From JBDTCS01 sp039923455 (GTDB taxonomy: Bacteria > Bacteroidota > Ignavibacteria > Palsa-1295), in contig JBDTCS010000219.1 in the NCBI GenBank assembly GCA_039923455.1, positions 1 through 7,677 on the forward strand: a stretch of DNA of 7,677 nucleotides, in the 5' to 3' direction. The first letter of the stretch is position 1; each line of letters begins with the position of its first letter. The notes beneath the pieces were generated by a model. It ran no database searches and had not been told where the DNA came from. It worked only from the letters and a program-made list of their open reading frames with translations. This document shows, in pieces, positions 6,300 to 7,677 of this stretch. The position numbers and the translations under genes are program-made.

Positions 6300-7495
6300 T
6301 ATCGTATGATCGAGAAGCGTTTGGACATCGTTTGATTTCCCGAGATACGGCAGACATACGTGCCGGAAGCCACGTGAGCGAATGGGTAGGAAGCGCGATT
6401 CAAACCTGCCACCGATCGGAATGAATACGATGCGACACGGCGACCAAGCACATCGAAGAATTCGATCTGTAGTATAGAATTGTTCTCTTCCTGAAATTCA
6501 AGATGGACATTGTTGTCCTGCGAGGTCGATATACTCAGACCCGCCGATAATGGCACAGCCGATAACTTCACCCCGCTGAATTCCGAAAGCGGACGACGCC
6601 AGATACCCCCGAGGCCGCCTTCGAATAAACAACCTTTCCAAATATAGAACTTCAGCACATCAACGTTTGCGAGACCCTCACTCGCATTGTGCCATGTAGT
6701 ACCTAAATCAGTACTGAGAATAACACCTCCACCTCCAACCAGTCCAGCAAAAAGTGTATCTCCTACAAATAATAAGGCCTCGCAGGTGTAGGTACTCTGA
6801 AAAGCGTTCAAATGCTGCCACGTCACGCCGGAATCGGTGGAACGAATAATTTTCCCTTTCTGCAACCCGGCAAAAATGTATCGACCATGTGTTTCGACCG
6901 CCCAGACTGCCGTGTCGCGGAGCCAGGGGGTGAGATTGTGCCAACTGACACCCGTGTCGTAGGATCGCATAACTCCTCGAGGGGTGCCAGCATACAAGAC
7001 ACCTCGATCTTGATGAAAACAGGCTGCGACCGTGTCATAAAGTGAAGGCATCGTTTCCCAATGCACTCCTTCGTCGTAGGTACGAACAATAAAACTCCCG
7101 GCCGCCTCAGCCACAATGGTATCACCCATCACAATCATTTGACCAACGCCTTGAGGATGCAAACCCAGATTGGGACAGGGATACCATGTCACTCCCGCAT
7201 CCGTCGACCGATATACGCGAGCAAAATCTGTCGAAAGAATGAGATCGTTATGATATTGAATAACATCCAGCACATCCACATCGCCTGGTATTCCGTTATC
7301 CCATTCGAGCCACGTCGTTCCGAGATCGGTCGTCCGCCAGAGTCTACCATATCCGGCGGCAAACAAATATGACCCGACAGAAAGAAACGAATTTCCAGCG
7401 GGTTGGACGAACGAAGTTGCAACCCACTGCCCCCGAAGTTCGGAGGCAGTGGTACATGCAATGAGCAAGAGTAACGATGCAATGACTTTTCGCAT
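6299..7495 (-). CDS. Secreted six-Asp-box beta-propeller protein with T9SS C-terminal sorting domain
   Basis: A complete 398-residue exported protein. Seen: a signal peptide (MRK, then a hydrophobic core at 4-13). L-I-A-C at 11-14 resembles a lipobox, so lipoprotein processing at C14 is an alternative to ordinary cleavage after about residue 18. Six Asp-box (BNR) motifs of the form T/S-x-D-x-G-x-x-W start at residues 55, 97, 139, 178, 219 and 261, 39-42 residues apart, the pattern of a sialidase/Ycf48/VPS10-like propeller. Residues 320-398 form the T9SS type A domain (FFDVLGRRV at 346-354, ASGTYVCRISG at 376-386, KRFSIIR end). Family knowledge: such proteins cross the outer membrane by T9SS and end on the surface or in the medium. 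Asp boxes alone do not show sialidase activity; no catalytic Arg triad is evident. The start overlaps the preceding stop (TAATG). The gene is bracketed by direct repeats. Ligand and role unknown. Confidence 0.9.
   Translation of the reverse strand: MRKVIASLLLLIACTTASELRGQWVATSFVQPAGNSFLSVGSYLFAAGYGRLWRTTDLGTTWLEWDNGIPGDVDVLDVIQYHNDLILSTDFARVYRSTDAGVTWYPCPNLGLHPQGVGQMIVMGDTIVAEAAGSFIVRTYDEGVHWETMPSLYDTVAACFHQDRGVLYAGTPRGVMRSYDTGVSWHNLTPWLRDTAVWAVETHGRYIFAGLQKGKIIRSTDSGVTWQHLNAFQSTYTCEALLFVGDTLFAGLVGGGGVILSTDLGTTWHNASEGLANVDVLKFYIWKGCLFEGGLGGIWRRPLSEFSGVKLSAVPLSAGLSISTSQDNNVHLEFQEENNSILQIEFFDVLGRRVASYSFRSVAGLNRASYPFAHVASGTYVCRISGNQTMSKRFSIIR
7424..7452. repeat. Strong hairpin within signal-peptide codons of the T9SS gene (repeat copy B)
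   Basis: CCACTGCC (7424-7431) pairs with GGCAGTGG (7445-7452) and CCGA (7433-7436) with TCGG (7440-7443), around a 3-base loop. In the minus-strand RNA the remaining pair is U·G, giving a continuous 13-bp stem across codons 15-24 of the T9SS gene. It coincides with the edge of the direct repeat. It could slow early translation or mark a recombination site; the sequence alone does not say which. Confidence 0.6.
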
Positions 7496-7569
7496 TATCG
7501 TACAATCGAGAAGCTCTTCGACATCGTCTGATTTCCCGAGATACGGCAGACATACGTCCCGGAAGCCAC
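7425..7569. repeat. Direct repeat, copy B (T9SS tail + signal peptide of the intact gene)
   Basis: 145 bases, partner of 6230-6373. In minus-strand order it holds the last 24 codons of the preceding gene (VASGTYVCRISGNQTMSKSF, then SIVR), a TAATG stop/start overlap and the first 23 codons of the intact T9SS gene. The encoded tails differ at only two of 24 residues between copies. The two copies start 1195 bp apart, the length of one gene. Confidence 0.85.
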
Positions 7570-7677
7570 CCCAACTAATGCGAGTATCAATAACAGCAGC
7601 TTCAAATGCTTTATGATTGGCTGATGGTGCCTGTGTGTAATGACCTCAATATTCGGAATGCGTTCGATGCAAGTTCT
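7495..7677 (-). CDS. 3' end of a gene with a T9SS tail, partial and possibly broken
   Basis: The minus-strand frame is open from the right window edge to TAA at 7497-7495, giving 60 residues. The last 24 (from VASGTYVCRISG, ending SIVR) are the end of a T9SS sorting domain and nearly identical to the end of the neighbouring protein. What precedes them is not: instead of the beta strands of the sorting domain there is KHLKLLLLILALVG, which looks like the basic and hydrophobic part of a signal peptide or a membrane helix, after a His- and Ile-rich stretch. No ATG occurs anywhere in this part. Either the reading frame comes from a longer gene beyond the window, or a signal-peptide start has been fused to a sorting-domain end by an internal deletion and lost its ATG (ATA stands where it would fit). 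Its stop overlaps the next start by one base. Confidence 0.5.
   Translation of the reverse strand, partial: RTCIERIPNIEVITHRHHQPIIKHLKLLLLILALVGVASGTYVCRISGNQTMSKSFSIVR

Larger units (their letters stand above)
6230..6373. repeat. Direct repeat, copy A (T9SS tail + next signal peptide)
   Basis: 144 bases that match 7425-7569 with about 15 mismatches and one single-base indel by hand alignment, roughly 90% identity. In minus-strand order it holds the last 24 codons of the T9SS gene from VASGTYV on, its TAA stop, the overlapping ATG and the decayed signal-peptide start. Similarity ends sharply on both sides. Confidence 0.85.

Noticed and set aside
6127..6357. An N-terminal extension of the thiolase (frame open to 6357, adding 77 residues).
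   Set aside because: It overlaps the end of the T9SS gene and the signal-peptide remnant, and thiolases start at the MQQAVILKG-type motif. The open frame is a by-product of the repeat; the matching frame in copy B is open too.
6230..7569. The direct repeats as the ends of an insertion sequence or transposon.
   Set aside because: No transposase or integrase lies between them and the repeat content is coding sequence of the T9SS family itself, so gene duplication and recombination explain it better.
7344..7574. A minus-strand open frame starting MGWLPGRMSAVSRE.
   Set aside because: It is the shifted frame across the T9SS tail and signal peptide; the same shifted frame appears in copy A, which explains the apparent similarity between the two.

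Overview
The window looks like chromosomal DNA from a bacterium of the Bacteroidota/Chlorobiota (FCB) group. The main reason is a secreted protein ending in a type IX secretion (T9SS, Por) C-terminal sorting domain, a signal confined to that group. No Shine-Dalgarno sequence is obvious at the gene starts, which fits the same group. A placement near Ignavibacteria or Kapabacteria is only a guess. I see no rRNA, tRNA, CRISPR array, transposase or integrase.

Layout. Positions 1-1635 (+) hold the 3' part of a multi-membrane TMTC-like GT-C glycosyltransferase, cut by the left edge. It converges on a run of minus-strand genes; a 12-bp perfect inverted repeat lies at the convergence point. Read in transcription order, the minus-strand genes are: a window-edge fragment ending in a T9SS tail (7677-7495); a complete secreted six-Asp-box beta-propeller protein with a T9SS domain (7495-6299); a dead remnant of a third signal-peptide start (6299-6230); an acetyl-CoA acetyltransferase/thiolase (6126-4948); a GT-C/GT39-like membrane glycosyltransferase (4935-3298); a family 2 polyprenyl-phosphate sugar synthase-like glycosyltransferase (3298-2540); and a 3-hydroxyacyl/3-hydroxybutyryl-CoA dehydrogenase (2535-1672). 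The last four are spaced 12 bp, -1 bp and 4 bp apart and look like one operon.

How they may work together. Thiolase and dehydrogenase catalyse neighbouring steps of the acetoacetyl-CoA/3-hydroxybutyryl-CoA route (butanoate, polyhydroxybutyrate or beta-oxidation metabolism). Between them sit two genes that fit as donor maker (GT2, lipid-phosphate sugar) and donor user (GT-C) for envelope or protein glycosylation. A terminator-like hairpin inside the first codons of the GT-C gene could set the ratio between thiolase and the genes behind it.

The most unusual part is the right-hand 1.4 kb. The T9SS gene is bracketed by two direct repeats of about 145 bp, roughly 90% identical by hand alignment. 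Each repeat is made of the last 24 codons of one T9SS gene, a TAATG stop/start overlap and the first 23 or so codons of the next signal peptide. Outside both repeats the sequence switches abruptly: on one side to the thiolase upstream region, on the other to an unrelated hydrophobic, signal-like segment. One edge of the repeat is a hairpin whose stem has a compensatory base-pair change between copies. This looks like a collapsed tandem array or a cassette-like exchange site for surface-protein genes.
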